Source: Diplolepis rosae (Eukaryota > Arthropoda > Insecta > Hymenoptera > Diplolepididae). Taken from it: a DNA stretch of 64,000 nucleotides. The notes beneath the pieces are model-generated. The model made no database searches, had not been told where the DNA came from, and saw nothing but the letters and a program-made list of their open reading frames with translations. The stretch spans positions 22,895,501 to 22,959,500 of the forward strand of contig JAPYXD010000723.1 of NCBI GenBank assembly GCA_030998225.1. The letters run 5' to 3'. Made by a program: the position numbers and the translations under genes. Below are positions 42,401 to 54,417 of this stretch, piece by piece (positions within the stretch are counted from its first letter, which is position 1; each line of letters starts with the position of its first letter).

Positions 42401-45400
42401 ATTCAATAAAATATTTGAGTTAAAGAATGGAATCTATGTATTATTGTGAGTTTTGTATATTCACAGCGTGGAATTCTATACGTGCAAGGTAAATCAAATT
42501 GTAAAAAAGGTGAAACGGCATAATAATTAGGTGTTTGATGGACACACAATCAGGGGAAAGTTTCTAACTTGTTTTGTCTTGGTTAACAATCGCTCAATGA
42601 TCCATGTCTATTGAACAGCGAATCGACTAAGTTCGATCAAGCAATGTTTTTTTAACCCTTCAATAAATATTTTCCGTCTTCAAGAAATTTAATTTGAAAT
42701 TTCAAGTTTTAAGCAGAAATCTAATACAATTTGAAAATTTTAAAGAATGTTTTAATCAATGCAAAATATTGAAATGCATTGATTCTGGGCAATTAAGAAG
42801 TTCAAATTATCTTTCATAAATATTTTTCCTTATCAAAATCCATCAGCATTCTTGAAATCGCGTGTTTAGCACAGAGCCCTTGTAAATTCCTCGAGAAGAA
42901 TTATCATGAATTAAATGCCATTAAATTTACGATTGTTCGCAGATAATTACGTAGTTTATTATCAAAGTAGAGAAGACTGCCCTTACTCACAAAGTTATTC
43001 TCAGCTTGTGTAATAGCAGACTTCGAATTATGGTTTCACTCGATACCATTTGAGAATTTACTGTCACGGGATATGATAAACATCATTGATCATAACTTTG
43101 GTAAAGAAAAGTGTCATTTCTTCTCGAGAAATACAAGTGGATCTGCACAAAAATTATAATTTAAATGTGACTATAACTATAATGAATCATCAACTTTACG
43201 TAAATTTGTTTACACTCCATGAGTAAATATTACACATTTTAAAATCCGAATTGAACTTCTACTTTTTAAATCTATAAACAAATTACTATAAAAAAATTAA
43301 TCGTTATTGAATTTTTAAAGAAATGTATAACAGCGAAGAAGACAGAAACAATACTAAGATTTCTATGAAGTTATATATACATTTCGGATTCTAAATAAAT
43401 GTCGACAAAATGTAAATCTAATTGAAAACACATTTGATAGATCAAAAAAAATATTGAGATAGCATTAATTTTCGTTATTATTTTTCTGGTTGAAGAAAAA
43501 CTATTCTTTTTGGAAGGTATAAACATGTGCCGTGAGTTGTTCAAAGGCAGTAGAAATAAAGAGATTCAATAAAATTAGTATCGAGTCTAAAATGTACCAG
43601 TCGGTAGTTCTAATGTTAACAGAATTAAATTTTTCGAAAAAAAATCAAAACAAATACAAATAAAAATTTGGATCTTGTTCATTGTATTTTGATTCTATTT
43701 AAAGCCGGAATTGTATATCCGTCATATCTGTTGTTCAGGAGTGATTTTGCAGATCTGAGAGTCACCAGGATCCGATTTTCGTCCTGGACATTATTCCGTG
43801 GTCTAACGGTCGTAACAGTTACTTACGTTGCACTACTTAAAAAGGGTCAACGTTAAATCGCAAGTATAAAGCAGGGTACTTGAAGAGAGGAGAAAAACGA
43901 CATTCGAGGAAGATGGAGAGAACTCCTGGGTCAGAGGTCAGGCGCTTCGAAGTTGCTCGCTCCTTGGGCCCATTGAATGTATCCGCTATAAGTTTGCGTT
44001 TACTCTAGTGCAATTGTGTTAGTATGGAACTATAAGAGTACTTCGCGTCCGCTTACTTACTAGGCCAGTCATTTTAGCCCTTCAATAAAAAAAAAATAGA
44101 AATAATTTCAAAACTAACGAAACTTTGAGAAAAGTTTATCTACAGTGCTCATAAGAGCTATACAAATTTGCCACCTCGTAAAAGGTCAGGAACATTGTTT
44201 AAATAGCAATAAATCGATTATTGCTGATATATCGACTAGAAAAAAAACAAAAGTGCCGCAAAATGGTGAAAAAAAGAAATTACAACATTTTCGAACATTT
44301 CTAAACTTTGCGGCCAGATTCGCTATCGGGAACTTTGTTAAATAATTATTTGTTTACATTTTTATTTATTGCTTGAACAGAAAAAATGCAAAAGACGCGC
44401 AAATGTACAAATTACTTCGAAATAATGAATTATACAAGTTCTATAATTTGCCACCTTTCTCTATTCCGGAAACTAATAATTTTCTGCAATTTACAAAAAA
44501 CAGCTATGATTTCGACAAAATTTGTTTATGGAAAAAAAAAAAAAACATTCCACGTTTGGTGGCAATTGTGCATAATCTATGTCCTAGCAGCATACAAAAT
44601 TTGCCACCACAGAAAATTTCGGGAAGTCTGTTTATTTTACAATGTTCGATTTGAACGTTTTTTTATATTTGTGGAAAAAATGCAAAACTTCCGCAAATTT
44701 GGCTGTGTACTAGATACTTCTATTCGAATTTATATTTCAATTTGCAACCATTTCCTAAATTGGGAAAATGTCAGATTGACATCGACTTGATTTTTTTATT
44801 AATTTTGCATATGGAAATAATGCAAAACGTTCGCAATTCCGATGATCAGTTTTAAATGCGGCTCTAAACGTAATGTCATATTTGCTCTCTTGCGAAACTT
44901 AGGGAAATGGAAATTCTCATACCATCCATTGAAAATTGAACATTGAAAATGTTTCACGATCACCGAAATGACTCGACACTCGACTGATATAAAAACCATC
45001 GAACAAAAGAAACGGGCCTAAACATGCTCGAGATCCTCGAGATTTAACTGCTTGAGACGCACGTGGTCGCACGCACGTGGTCACACGAGCCACAACTGCA
45101 CGACGAAGAATTTTGTTATGTATCGTTTTTGATTTCCCTACGTTTCGCAAGGGAGCAAATATGACATTACGTTTAGAGCCGCATTTAAAACTGATCATTG
45201 GAATTTTGGATTTTCAATAGTTTTTTTTTTTAATTAAAAAGAAAAATATGCATCTTATGAAAAAATGTTACAATTCAAATTTGTAGGTCTTTATTTATTC
45301 AATAATATTGTATCATAACGTTTTTTTGTATCTCGTATAATTTAACTGGAAAATGGAATTTTGATATTGACTTTTTTCAAGTTTTAATATGCTGTAACAT

Positions 45401-48400
45401 TTCTAATTTTGATTTAATCAAAAAATGTTATTTGGATAATTTGTAGAGCTTTATGAGCACTATCAAAAAACAGTATTGCAATTTTTGATTTTTTCAAATT
45501 TTTTTTTTCAAAAACACAAAAGTAGTGCTCAATCCCTCAATTTTGATTGGATGTGGCTGGTTAACGAACTTGTCCTTACTTTTTCGACTCCGATAAAGTG
45601 TGCCAAAGCACAATTCAATCTGATAATTCTATCGAGAGTTATGCCGCACACGACCTACTACAGACAGACAGACAGACAAACACTTTCGTAAAAACCCTTT
45701 TTTCGGACTCAAGGGGTCTCAAAACGTAAAGATTTGATGAAATTTTCGAAAGTCATTTTTCACATAAAACCAATACCTTCTCATCCATGATGAGAATGTA
45801 AAAACAAGTCGATGTCGACCTGACATTTTCCCAATTTAGGAAATGGTTGCAAATTGAAATATAGATTCGAATAGAAGTATCTATAGCTAATTTGCGGAAG
45901 TTTTGCATTTATCCACAAATATGAAAAAACGTTCAAATCGAACATTGTAAAATAAACAAACTTCCCGACATTTTCTGTGGTGGCAAATTTTGTATGCTGC
46001 TAGGACATAGATTATGCACAATTGTCACCAAACGTGGAATGTTTTGTTTTTTTTCCCATAAACAAATTTTGTCGAAATCATAGCTGTTTTTTGTAAATTG
46101 CAGAAAATTATTAGTTCCCGGAATAGAGAAAGGTGGCAAATTATAGAACTTGTATAATTCATTATTTCGAAGTAATTTGTACATTTGCGCCTCTTTTGCA
46201 TTTTTTCTGTTCAAGCAATAAACAAAAATGTAAACAAATAATTATTTAACAAAGTTCCCGGTGGCGAATCTGGCCGCAAAGTTCAGAAATGTTCGAAAAT
46301 GTTGTAATCTCTGTTTTCCACCATTTTGCGGCACTTTTGTTTTTTTTCTAGTCGATATATCAGCAATAATCGATTTATTGCTATTTAAACAATGTTCCTG
46401 ACCTTTTGCGAGGTGGCAAATTTGTATAGCTCTTATGAGCACTGTAGATAAACTTTTCTCAAAGTTTCGTAGGTTTCGCATTAATTCCGGTTTTTTTGCT
46501 AAAATGACTGGCCTATACGGTCAAAACCGGTCGAAAAACTTGCAATATACAGAGCACTGCAACCAAGACTTTGTATAAATCATTTTACAAATCAACTACA
46601 AGGATATACGGCCATGTATTATATTTCTTTTCGAATCAAATCCGCGTATTTGTTTTATTTTTCAAGTAGAAGTTCTAGGGTGTCTACTGCAGTTCTCCAA
46701 CGAAATTCCTGCTCACTTTCTTGATTTCCTATTCAAATTCCTAGTTGAGACAAAAATATAAATCCCTCATTTAAAAGGTTTTACGTCCGAATGAAATTCT
46801 TCATTAGAAGGAGGATAAATCCCTCAATATTAGAGCTGAATATCATTTACCAAAAGTTCAGTCAGGATTCAGAAATTCAAGATAGTTTGAACTAATTTAT
46901 AGTCAAGTCTAGTCATTGTAAATTGACGGTATGAATTGGTTCTTCAAGTCAAAATAAATTTAACTGTATTCCAGTAAACTTAACTCCAAATGAAAGTGAA
47001 TCCAACTGATTGAACTAGATTGAAAAATAATTGAATTAAATCAATCAACATTTTTAATAAATTCAATATTATAAAATAATGGAAAAAACAATATCAATAA
47101 AATTTCACTAATCTGCATAAAAAATAAAATAAAGTAAATTTATCAAATACAAGTGATTTAACCTGGTTTAAAATTTAATTGATTTCTCTTGAAATTAATT
47201 TAAATAGGAAATTAATTTATTTTATGAAATGAGTTTTGCTCCCTATGTAATAAATTTAGATTTAATTTACCTTTTTTCTTCGTTGAAAGGTAAAGAGATT
47301 TTCCTGCAACGTTTAGGAACAAAATGAGACAAAACCTAGTGTTTTCCCCATAGGCCATAAAAAGGGAAAACCAACGGAATGTAAAAACAGATCCTCGAGG
47401 ATATTATTTCACTGTCGTTTGTGGAGCCTTCGCATAATAGTGCGTTAGGCCAAAAATGCCGGGGTATGAATTAATGTTGAGATGCGAGTGAAATCCTTGG
47501 CAGCGGAAAATACGAACCGCGCAGAAAGAAGAAGGAACACCGCCGGCTTGCGGTGGGCAGCAGTAATTGCGTTATTAACTTAAAAGTGAGGTTCTTGCGC
47601 GCGACATCGGTGTTCTTAAGACCAGCAACCGCTCTTTTATTTTTTATTCATCCAGCAATTCAATGTATTCGGTTTTTATAATCTCACTCCAGATTTATTT
47701 CTAATCTTCTCCGTTCTGCTATTTGAATCTAAGTCCATCGATTCAATAAATTTGGATAAATTTCAAAGGATTCTATTTAACTTGGAGATCCTAAATTAGG
47801 AATTCTTCAAAATCTTAAATTTCCCTGATCTCTTTTTGAGAAGTAAGTCAATGACAATAGCGTATTTCAAATCAATTTATAACATTAGTTTACAAAATTA
47901 AAACTTTTTTCTGTCCACCACATGTTATTGATTTTTTCATTTATTTTGGACAAATAAACACGAAAGTCACACTCAACAATTTTTTTATTGAAGCATTTTC
48001 TAGATATCAATGTTCGAAATTTTGTTTTTCAATTTTCAGAGTTGTTTTGTTGTTTTTGAGTATATCTAGTTCACTTTCTACTATGAAGTTTTCCGATTGG
48101 CCCAGTAGTTCAGATGCTCGCGATTTTAATAAATTGAAAAAGTTGGCTAATATTTGCGATTTCTATTCTACCCAGGACGATATGTGAATTCTCGTCCTCG
48201 ATTTTTGCCAAAAATCTAACTTTTCCTAAATATTAAAATCACTAGCACCTGAATTACTAGGCCGATCTGAAAACTTTGAAATAGAAAGTTGTAGAGAATT
48301 CAGTTGCCTTTAATTTGAGTGCTTGTTTAGGCAAATCCGTCAATTAAAACTCGAGATATACTAAAAAATGTCGGAACGACTCTAAAAATTGGAAAAAAAT

Positions 48401-49248
48401 TCGAACATTGATATCTCGAAAACGCTTCCATAAAAAAATTGTGAGTCTGACTTTCGTGTCTAGTAGGCCAAAATACATGAAAGAATCATATTAAGATGTG
48501 GTGGGCAGAAAATTTTTTCAATTCTGTAAACTGCTGTAATCACGGGAATTCGATGAACGTTTATTTAAATAAAAAATGAAGAGACGTGGATTTTTTCCTT
48601 TTTGTAAAAGTGTTTACTTTCTTTACTTGAGCTGCCTTGAATTTTTCAGTAGTAATATTTATCATTATTTTCATTGCTATCGTTTATTAATCTTTGACAT
48701 AAATCTCCCTTAAGGTTTTCTCAGAGTGTGGAGATTTAAAGGACGCTCTCTTATTCCCACGCTGGAGCAGCCGCGAGGGCTACCCATTCCGCCATTGGCT
48801 CACATTAGTGAGTAGGTATCATGTAGGTATGCAATGTATGTAAGTATCTTCCTTCTCGAAAAGATACATACGTTCAGGGCGTACCCGTAGAGCAAATCAA
48901 GCCTTACAATGAAATCTTCCAGCAAATTGTAATTTGTATTATACATATATTATTTCGTCTTCCTGAACAAGATCCTGAATAGATTTAAATAAAATTTTAT
49001 CAAAATTATTTACCTATCAAAAACTGTATAAATTCAAACATTTAAAACTATACTTCAATTAGAAGGTTTCTCTTTTAACCAATGAATCTCAGAGTTGTGA
49101 ATGATTAGAATTTTCAAATTATGCAGAAGCAGGAGCCATAATTATTTATCTCAAGCCAGATACTCACCTGGCAAATCTCTCTTTGTCCTGCATATTGTCG
49201 TCCTCCATTCTACGATATTTTGCCCCGCTTGGGTCGTCCTCATCGGAT
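35443..49248 (-). CDS. tgo: Tango / ARNT, bHLH-PAS transcription factor (11 visible exons)
   Basis: Tango is the common partner of insect bHLH-PAS factors (Sima/HIF, Spineless/AhR, Trachealess, Single-minded) and binds DNA as a heterodimer in the nucleus. Exons, in order: 49168-49248, 41424-41581, 37860-38180, 37440-37643, 37035-37214, 36761-36919, 36524-36674, 36297-36451, 36043-36233, 35818-35962, 35443-35657. Every junction keeps phase, giving 652 residues to the TAG at 35443. Seen motifs: [14 protein letters not shown] (basic region), the HLH, PAS-A ([16 protein letters not shown]), PAS-B ([17 protein letters not shown]), and a Gln/Pro-rich C-terminus ending [11 protein letters not shown] and FEDLTMFN. 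Family members are about 640-790 residues. The N-terminal exon(s) and promoter upstream of 49248 were not found. The intron after 36297 starts GC. Confidence 0.95.
36524..36919 (-). CDS. tgo: Two tango exons with PAS-B
   Basis: Exon 36761-36919: [39 protein letters not shown]. Exon 36524-36674: [37 protein letters not shown] and [10 protein letters not shown]. Together they make the PAS-B fold and the PAC motif. Confidence 0.95.
37035..37643 (-). CDS. tgo: Two tango exons, end of PAS-A to PAS-B linker
   Basis: Exon 37440-37643 reads [17 protein letters not shown] to [14 protein letters not shown]. Exon 37035-37214 reads a variable loop ([12 protein letters not shown]), then [17 protein letters not shown]. 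The donors GTGAGTTTG and GTAAGTTTG and acceptors TTACAG and GCTGTAG keep phase. Confidence 0.9.
37860..38180 (-). CDS. tgo: tango exon with PAS-A
   Basis: Encodes [15 protein letters not shown], the PAS-A core ([30 protein letters not shown]) and the VHPDDKEKV segment, ending GTVKKEGHQ. Acceptor TATTTTAG, donor GTAAGTTAA. 321 nt. Confidence 0.95.
38181..41423 (-). other. tango intron between the bHLH and PAS-A exons
   Basis: A 3.2-kb intron. I see no coding sequence; the short frames lack homology and splice context. At 39870-39900 there is a promoter-like group, listed separately. Confidence 0.6.
39862..39898 (+). promoter_or_regulatory. GCGTG-type motifs next to a TATA box in a tango intron
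   Basis: AAGTGCGTGAGTACACGCGTG contains GCGTG twice on the plus strand and CACGC once, directly followed by TATAAAAG at about 39891. GCGTG is the core of the AhR-ARNT xenobiotic response element and fits the RCGTG hypoxia element. Whether it is a real promoter or bound site cannot be told from sequence. Confidence 0.25.
41424..41581 (-). CDS. tgo: tango exon with the bHLH domain
   Basis: Completes the Arg before [18 protein letters not shown] and carries the whole helix-loop-helix ([27 protein letters not shown]). Acceptor TAACTGTAG, donor GTAAGTTAA. The Glu and Arg residues that read the E-box half-site are all present. Confidence 0.95.
44838..45203. mobile_element. Inverted-repeat element nested in the foldback centre
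   Basis: CCGATGATCAGTTTTAAATG at about 44838 is mirrored by CATTTAAAACTGATCATTGG ending at about 45203, with arms of roughly 70 bp (GCGGCTCTAAACGTAATGTC). The middle is GC-richer, with repeated CACGTGGTC sequences at about 45061-45085. No ORF. Confidence 0.8.
45558..45806 (+). repeat. Dispersed repeat, copy 1 (TTAACGAACTTGTCCTTAC...)
   Basis: Matches the reverse complement of 63764-64000 along about 240 bp, including TTATGCCGCACACGACCTAC, a (CAGA)n run and TTTCGTAAAAACC. The two copies differ at scattered bases and in the number of CAGA units. The class is unknown; the tip is close to the arm of the foldback element. Confidence 0.85.
47887..48533. mobile_element. 647-bp foldback MITE in the tango intron
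   Basis: AGTTTACAAAATTAAAAC..CTGTCCACCACAT at 47887 is mirrored by ATGTGGTGGGCAGAAAATT..TGTAAACT ending at 48533. Arms are about 125-140 bp, including CACGAAAGTCA. No ORF. Confidence 0.8.
49168..49248 (-). CDS. tgo: tango exon, region before the basic domain
   Basis: Encodes [14 protein letters not shown] and [10 protein letters not shown], ending AG before a GTGAGT donor. The acceptor is TTTATTTCAG. It is 81 nt and starts on the third codon position, so a coding exon must precede it. Confidence 0.9.
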
Positions 49249-50780
49249 CTGAAATAAAATTTTTTTAAATTCATCATAATAAATAAGCAAGTAAATAAAG
49301 TCTTCTAAATCCTTTAATCATGTGATCCCATTCATAATCTCCACGCGATGAAAATATGTTATGCGTTTCAATCAATGAAACTCTAGAGTGCTTTTTATCT
49401 TAGCATTTAGCCAGATGAGACGATTAATTGTGAAAGGATGGATCCTAAACGAGGCGTACCATAAAATACAGTGCAAGAAGCGAAGGAGTCTATAAATCGT
49501 TGCAAATAAATGTTGCGTCACCGATATACGTTAAGTGTAACCAATTCCGGTTTATCGAACACGTCTGAATCCAAGATTGGTCATCGCTTATCGTCGCCTG
49601 GCCAATTCCCAATGTCGAACTTCTATGCAACCGAAACTTCCGTATAAAAGTTACTTTTACACTCAATCTGTGTTTAAAGTTTCCTATCATAACAACAAAC
49701 AAAATCATCAACTAATTAGATATATTGCTATACTTTTGACTTTAGGTATTAAATTTCAATTACTCAATTCATAATAAAAGAAACAACTTCCTTTTCTTAG
49801 GACAAAATGAATTTCATGAAAATTGTCTCATCTAAGAATTAAAATCAAAGATAATTTCATTAAAGTTCTGCAATCAAATCAAATTCTAAAATAACTCTAG
49901 TCGAAGCTACAGTATAATTTGAGCTTCGACTCTACACGTCCCCCTTAAAAATTGATGCCATCTTAAGGTGCAATTCCTTTTATCTTTTTTGATTTTATTT
50001 GCCTCGATGTGACGTGAAGAGAAGAATAAATGGCTATAGAGGCGAAAACCATAGGATAGTCTATAATTCATCAGAAGTAGTGGGAAGAGATACAGTAGAC
50101 GAAAGACAGACACCCGAACGCTGTAAATCCGTCACTGAGATCACCAGGTGCTCATTACCGAGGAAACGTTTCTCTCGAGGAATTAAGTGCGGGAATTATG
50201 CCCTCGGATACAAGCGCATATAAATCCGGGCCAGCGATCGTCAGTCTATGTTGTGCGGGTGATGTACGGTTCTGACCCTGAGTGAAAAAGTGAGATTCCC
50301 CCTCGACCTTCACCATAAGCTGCCGCTATTCGAGGCACCGTATCCCTTCCATCCTGTCCAAAGGACCCGAGAATAATAGTCGAGGTGGGGGTGTAGGGCC
50401 TCGTATCCGGGTATCGTACGCTGAGCTTTGCTAAGGTAGATGAGAGTATTAAGAGTACAAATTTCCCACATTTCTGACGGTAGTGCATAAGAGGGCTTTG
50501 ATAAACTACGTGGTTCCTTTAAAAGTGGGACGAGTCCGATGAAAGGCCAGGTTGAGGGATGTTCATTTCCTTCTAAGCCTTCTATGCTTGCAAAATTTGA
50601 GTTTTATATTTTGCTGGTGATGGATTTTGTGTGTTAAGATTGTTGAGCAATATATATTTTTCTTATTTAGGAATTGCACGGATGGTGGATTTGGTTCGTT
50701 TAAAAAATTGGCACAAAATGTAGGTCTATTTGGTACTGTCGCATTATTATACCTTCTTTTTTATATCGAAAATTTTTATA
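49249..50780. other. Upstream of the first visible tango exon
   Basis: Mixed sequence, with a less AT-rich part at about 50000-50520. The missing tango 5' exon may lie here or beyond, but no frame with a phase-2 donor and a family-like N-terminus was found. Confidence 0.4.
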
Positions 50781-51318
50781 CCCCACGGTAAGATACCCTT
50801 TCTATTAGCACTCAAGGCCTATATAATGTAGGACGCAGGGCCCGCTCCTTAGTTCTGGTCCGACCACTAAAGAAGTAACTACTGAGCTTCCTGAGCGAAT
50901 GACTCAGTAATATTCTTAAAACTTATTTGTACGTTATTACGCATAACGTTTTTTGAGGATCCGACCAAGATCCGCTAAGTTCTCGGTTTTCAAAATTCCA
51001 CGGAATAGAATAATTAGAACCACGTAGAAAGGCAGACGGCACTGAGAAAAGAAACTGGAATCTACGGACCAGAAGCAAGTAAGAATCTTACGAGAATCTG
51101 TAAGGAAAGAACTCCGGACTTCACTACGGTAAGCCCGATAGAAAAAAGTAAAAGGGAATCAGTATTTATCTGAATATAATTAGGCGCTGAACATAGTAGG
51201 CCCTATACGACGTAAATTCAGGTTAAAGAACATTCAAATTGGAATAAGTTCCGCAAACAGGCGGAAGAGATATGTCACATAGACGGTAAGAACCCAAGAA
51301 GAATCGGAACAGGTTGAC
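50781..51318 (+). other. Possible LTR/leader of a retroelement
   Basis: A TATA-like CCTATATAATG at 50818, then unique-looking sequence up to the target site of the Transib-like element. Similar-style non-coding sequence continues after it (52950-53550) into a Gypsy-type gag, so this may be the 5' LTR and leader of that element. I could not find a second LTR to prove it. Confidence 0.3.
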
Positions 51319-51323
51319 CAACG

Positions 51324-52944
51324 CACAGTGGGCCAGAATCTAAAAAACCTGGTTCAAAATCGAAGGCCTAATCCAAAGCCTCATTAAACAATACTATTAA
51401 GGGTTTTCGAGGTCGCTGATTACAAATCTTTCATTGAATTTTCCGAAAACAAAATGGCGGATATTTTCATAAAAATTGCAATGACCAATGCTAAAAAAAT
51501 CGCTACTGATGTTTTTAGAATCGCCAAATCCTAATTATATATTATAATTCTGAAAAACATAACGATCGATTTAAAATGACCGATGAATTAAAAAAAAATG
51601 AAACGGCTTGTGCGTGAGAAATGAGTTTCGAGAGTATTTGAGGTCGCTGATTTTGAAACTAATGTTGAAAGGCCACAAAGCATATGTAATAATTGATTTG
51701 AAATTACAGATGCCTATTTTGAAAATGCGCATGGTTCAGTTTAAAAAACATCTCGAGGGTTTTCGATGTAGCTGAACCCAATCAAAATGAAAATTATCAA
51801 GCAAGTTTTGTTTTATATACAAATGATTTATTTATTCTATGAAAATATCGAGCAGGATCCTTCAAAATTAGAAATAATGTAACGAAATTAAAGATATTGG
51901 TTCAAATTTACTATCCCCGAAGAATGTTACAGATTGCCATTAAAAATCATATAGAATTATTTTTTTCCTCATATTATTTGATTCTAACATTTTAGTTTCC
52001 CATAGCTTCATTTACCAACTAATTTATTTGTTTGTTCTTTATTTTTCTGTTTTCGTTTATTGTTTATGCCGGTTTCACTGAGTCTTTATAATTTTCACGA
52101 GTCGATTATTCACATTTCTTATTTATATGATTGTAAAATAATAGAAAACTTGTCTGAAAAATTTCACGATTTGAGTAAAATCCTATTCTGGAGTGTTATA
52201 TTGTTTTTGATAGCAAAAAATGATGGATTTAAAATTGCAAATTACTCAAAAAAAAGGCGAAGCACTCACGTACGTATTTTGAATAACTTTTCGAAAACGA
52301 ATGAAGTCTGAGAGAGGACTGCACTATGGAGCAAGTTGCAGCCTAGCCGTGAGCCGAGTTCAGATAAGATGCGTCACCACGCGTCACATTTTATCGGAAC
52401 GTTCGAACAAAAAATTCGATTTAAGAGCCGTATCTGCAGCTATCTGCAACTACATTTTTTTTTAATTTTACTCGGAAATGTTAGTACAACAGTTTTCGCG
52501 AAGAATCTAGATAGAACACTGCAGAACAATACACTTGGAGCCTTGGTAAAAAGTAATGTTTCACCATTCATCGAGGTGAATTATTCTACAACTTCAACAC
52601 CATTTATAAATAAATACGCAAACGATTTTCATTTTTCAACTACACTCCGGTATGACACATTAGTTAAAGCTGCAAAACTTGTTTCAAGAACTCGAATGGA
52701 TGCGTAAGTCTTCATTAAACACGGTTTATGCTTACAAACGTTTGAGGCAGTTCCGAAAGCATACCCCTACGCGCAGAAGTAGTCAAGTTCGCACTGTGTT
52801 GCAAAGTCAACTCTCTGCGATAAAATTTTTCGGATTGAAAAGAAGAGGCACTAGGACCCTTAAGAACACTTATTGACCCAAAAAATCTAAAAAAAATACT
52901 TTCTTTGACTTTTGGCCAAGTTTTTGCGATTCTGGCCCACTGTG
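51324..52944. mobile_element. Transib-like transposon with CACAGTG termini
   Basis: The left tip CACAGTGGGCCAGAATC at 51324 and the reverse complement of the right tip (ending 52944) match, and similarity extends about 40 bp (AAAAA.(C/T)TGG..(C/A)AAA). Both sides are flanked by CAACG, a 5-bp target duplication. CACAGTG and a GC-rich 5-bp duplication are the marks of Transib, the superfamily related to RAG1. It is 1621 bp, too short for a full Transib transposase (usually about 650-700 residues), and I recognise no catalytic motif in the frames at 52336-52707 and 52679-52876. It is therefore a non-autonomous or decayed copy. A motif AGGTCGCTGA recurs inside, at about 51409 and 51649 and more weakly near 51766. 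Confidence 0.75.
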
Positions 52945-52949
52945 CAACG

Positions 52950-53549
52950 CCCATAACCTGCATAGCAGCAAGTAGCTAACGCCCTTTGGAGAAAGTGTCA
53001 GCGGACTCCACAGAATCCAGAGACCCCGAATCTCAGCTGTTAGCAAAAGCGAAAAACCGTAAGCATTAAAAAAAATATAAAAATCTAAGCATTGTAACCA
53101 TAGGACTTCAAGCGATCTCAGGCCATTGAGTATAAGTCCTCCTTACGTTTGTTGAACGGCGACTGTATTACAATACAGGCGAGGCTAAGTAGTGGTGAGA
53201 TCGGATCGACTATACTTCTGGTGTTCCAGAGCACTGGTCGTTCCTCAACAAAACAAATACACTACTATTAAAATCTAAGGAATTGCAATAGGCGATTGCT
53301 TCGAATTTTACAGCATTTAAAGGCTGAAACATTTAATATTGTAAAGCGACACACCCACATGTCACGCAAACCATCATCAAATAGGGAAAAAAGGTAAAAA
53401 TCGGCACACCGGCGTTTGACAAACATCAAAACTGTACTTTATTCCAGACTGACTTAACAGACGATATCGACTCATCACTATCTATATAAACCTTCTATTC
53501 GCCACAGCTCTAACGTCTAGAGTACAATCACCTGTCCGGGACCAGACCT
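52950..53549 (+). other. Non-coding sequence before the Gypsy-type gag
   Basis: No ORF. It reads like a retroelement leader (GC-mixed, unlike the AT-rich surroundings). I did not recognise a primer-binding site. Confidence 0.3.
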
Positions 53550-54417
53550 CCTTCCTTACCACGGAAGAACTGTTAGGACAAATGATCGCTCAAATGGAAT
53601 CTCTCACTATCTCTTTCAATATGCTTAACAAAGAAAACGACAACAGAATAGAGAAGATTTCTAAGCTGGCAAAGAAAGTAGGTTGGTCGGGAGAAGTGGA
53701 AACAGCTAGTACAACGACAGGAGGTTACCAATGACTCGTCGTCCAAAGAAGAGCAGGAAGATAAGTAAGCAGAAGAAAACTTACGAATTAGAAATGAGAT
53801 CATCTACGCAGAGCCTAACGTACGATTCCCCGTCCCCTCAGCAACACACATCGTCAAGGAGGAAAAAATAAATGCAAAAACCACGATCGAAACCATACGA
53901 TATAGGAATAGAAGATTTCATTAGAACTGTTGAAAAATCAAAAACCAGATGTAAACAACCTAATTTACACCTGGACTTAATAATAGCAAAGAAAATTACT
54001 CGCCTCGCGGGAAAGTCAATCAAATATTTACAAATAAACTCATACAAGGATTTATACGGCACACTCAGACAAAATTTAAAAACTTTTAACTCGATTCTAG
54101 TCCTGAAATCAAAACTTGAGAGTTGCAAACAAGGAGCAACTGAGTCTGTCCAAAATTTCACCCTTAGATTCAGATAGATTATAAGTGAAATCAATTACGC
54201 TGTACAGGCACGGCATGTCAACCTTATGGAGCGTCGATTAAAAATAAGGCTCGAAGAACAAGAAGCAGTGAAACGATACCTCCTCAACCTTAAGATAGAG
54301 ATAGGTACACAGATACGACTTCTAAAACCCAATACAATAACGGACGTACAGACTCATGCCATGGAGACCAAAATGTGGCTAAAAGAAAGTCAACCTGCAA
54401 GAACATGTGACGTCTGA
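53550..54417 (+). pseudogene. Gypsy/errantivirus-type Gag remnant
   Basis: The first part (about 53550-53735) reads TTEELLGQMIAQMESL and a coiled-coil-like NRIEKISKLAKKVG, then meets a stop. The second (53872-54177) holds SKPYDIGIEDFIRTVEKSK and the capsid-like LQINSYKDLYGTLRQNL, ending in a TAG. The third (54226-54417) has LEEQEAVKRYLLNLKIEIGT and THAMETKMWLKESQPAR. This order is that of Gag in insect gypsy-like retroviruses and their relatives. Gag would form the particle and bind RNA. At least two stops or frame breaks, and the lack of pol downstream, show an old fragment. Confidence 0.65.

Larger units (their letters stand above)
44063..46513. mobile_element. 2.45-kb foldback element with GGCCAGTCATTTTAGC ends
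   Basis: GGCCAGTCATTTTAGC at 44063 and its reverse complement ending at 46513 are each flanked by TA. The left arm (44063 to about 44793) and right arm (about 45801-46513) are reverse complements, roughly 720 bp each. The ~1-kb centre holds a further inverted-repeat element (44838-45203) and a dispersed repeat (45558-45806). Paired protein frames on opposite strands, such as those containing [20 protein letters not shown], are mirror images and not genes. Confidence 0.9.
41582..49167 (-). other. First visible tango intron, rich in foldback elements
   Basis: A 7.6-kb intron holding the foldback elements at 44063-46513 and 47887-48533. At about 47340-47640 there is a less AT-rich tract (CACCGCCGGCTTGCGG..., TTCTTGCGCGCGACATCGG) that might be a conserved regulatory region. 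No coding sequence is supported. Confidence 0.6.

Noticed and set aside
44373..46481. Paired protein frames in opposite strands (such as [20 protein letters not shown])
   Set aside because: They are mirror images generated by the inverted arms of a foldback element. No homology or splice context.
50246..50488. Possible tango N-terminal exon on the minus strand
   Set aside because: The frame has no resemblance to the family N-terminus and no donor in the needed phase.
52336..52707. Transib transposase ORF within 51324-52944
   Set aside because: The 123-residue frame has no RAG1-core-like or DDE motif, and the element is too short for a full transposase.
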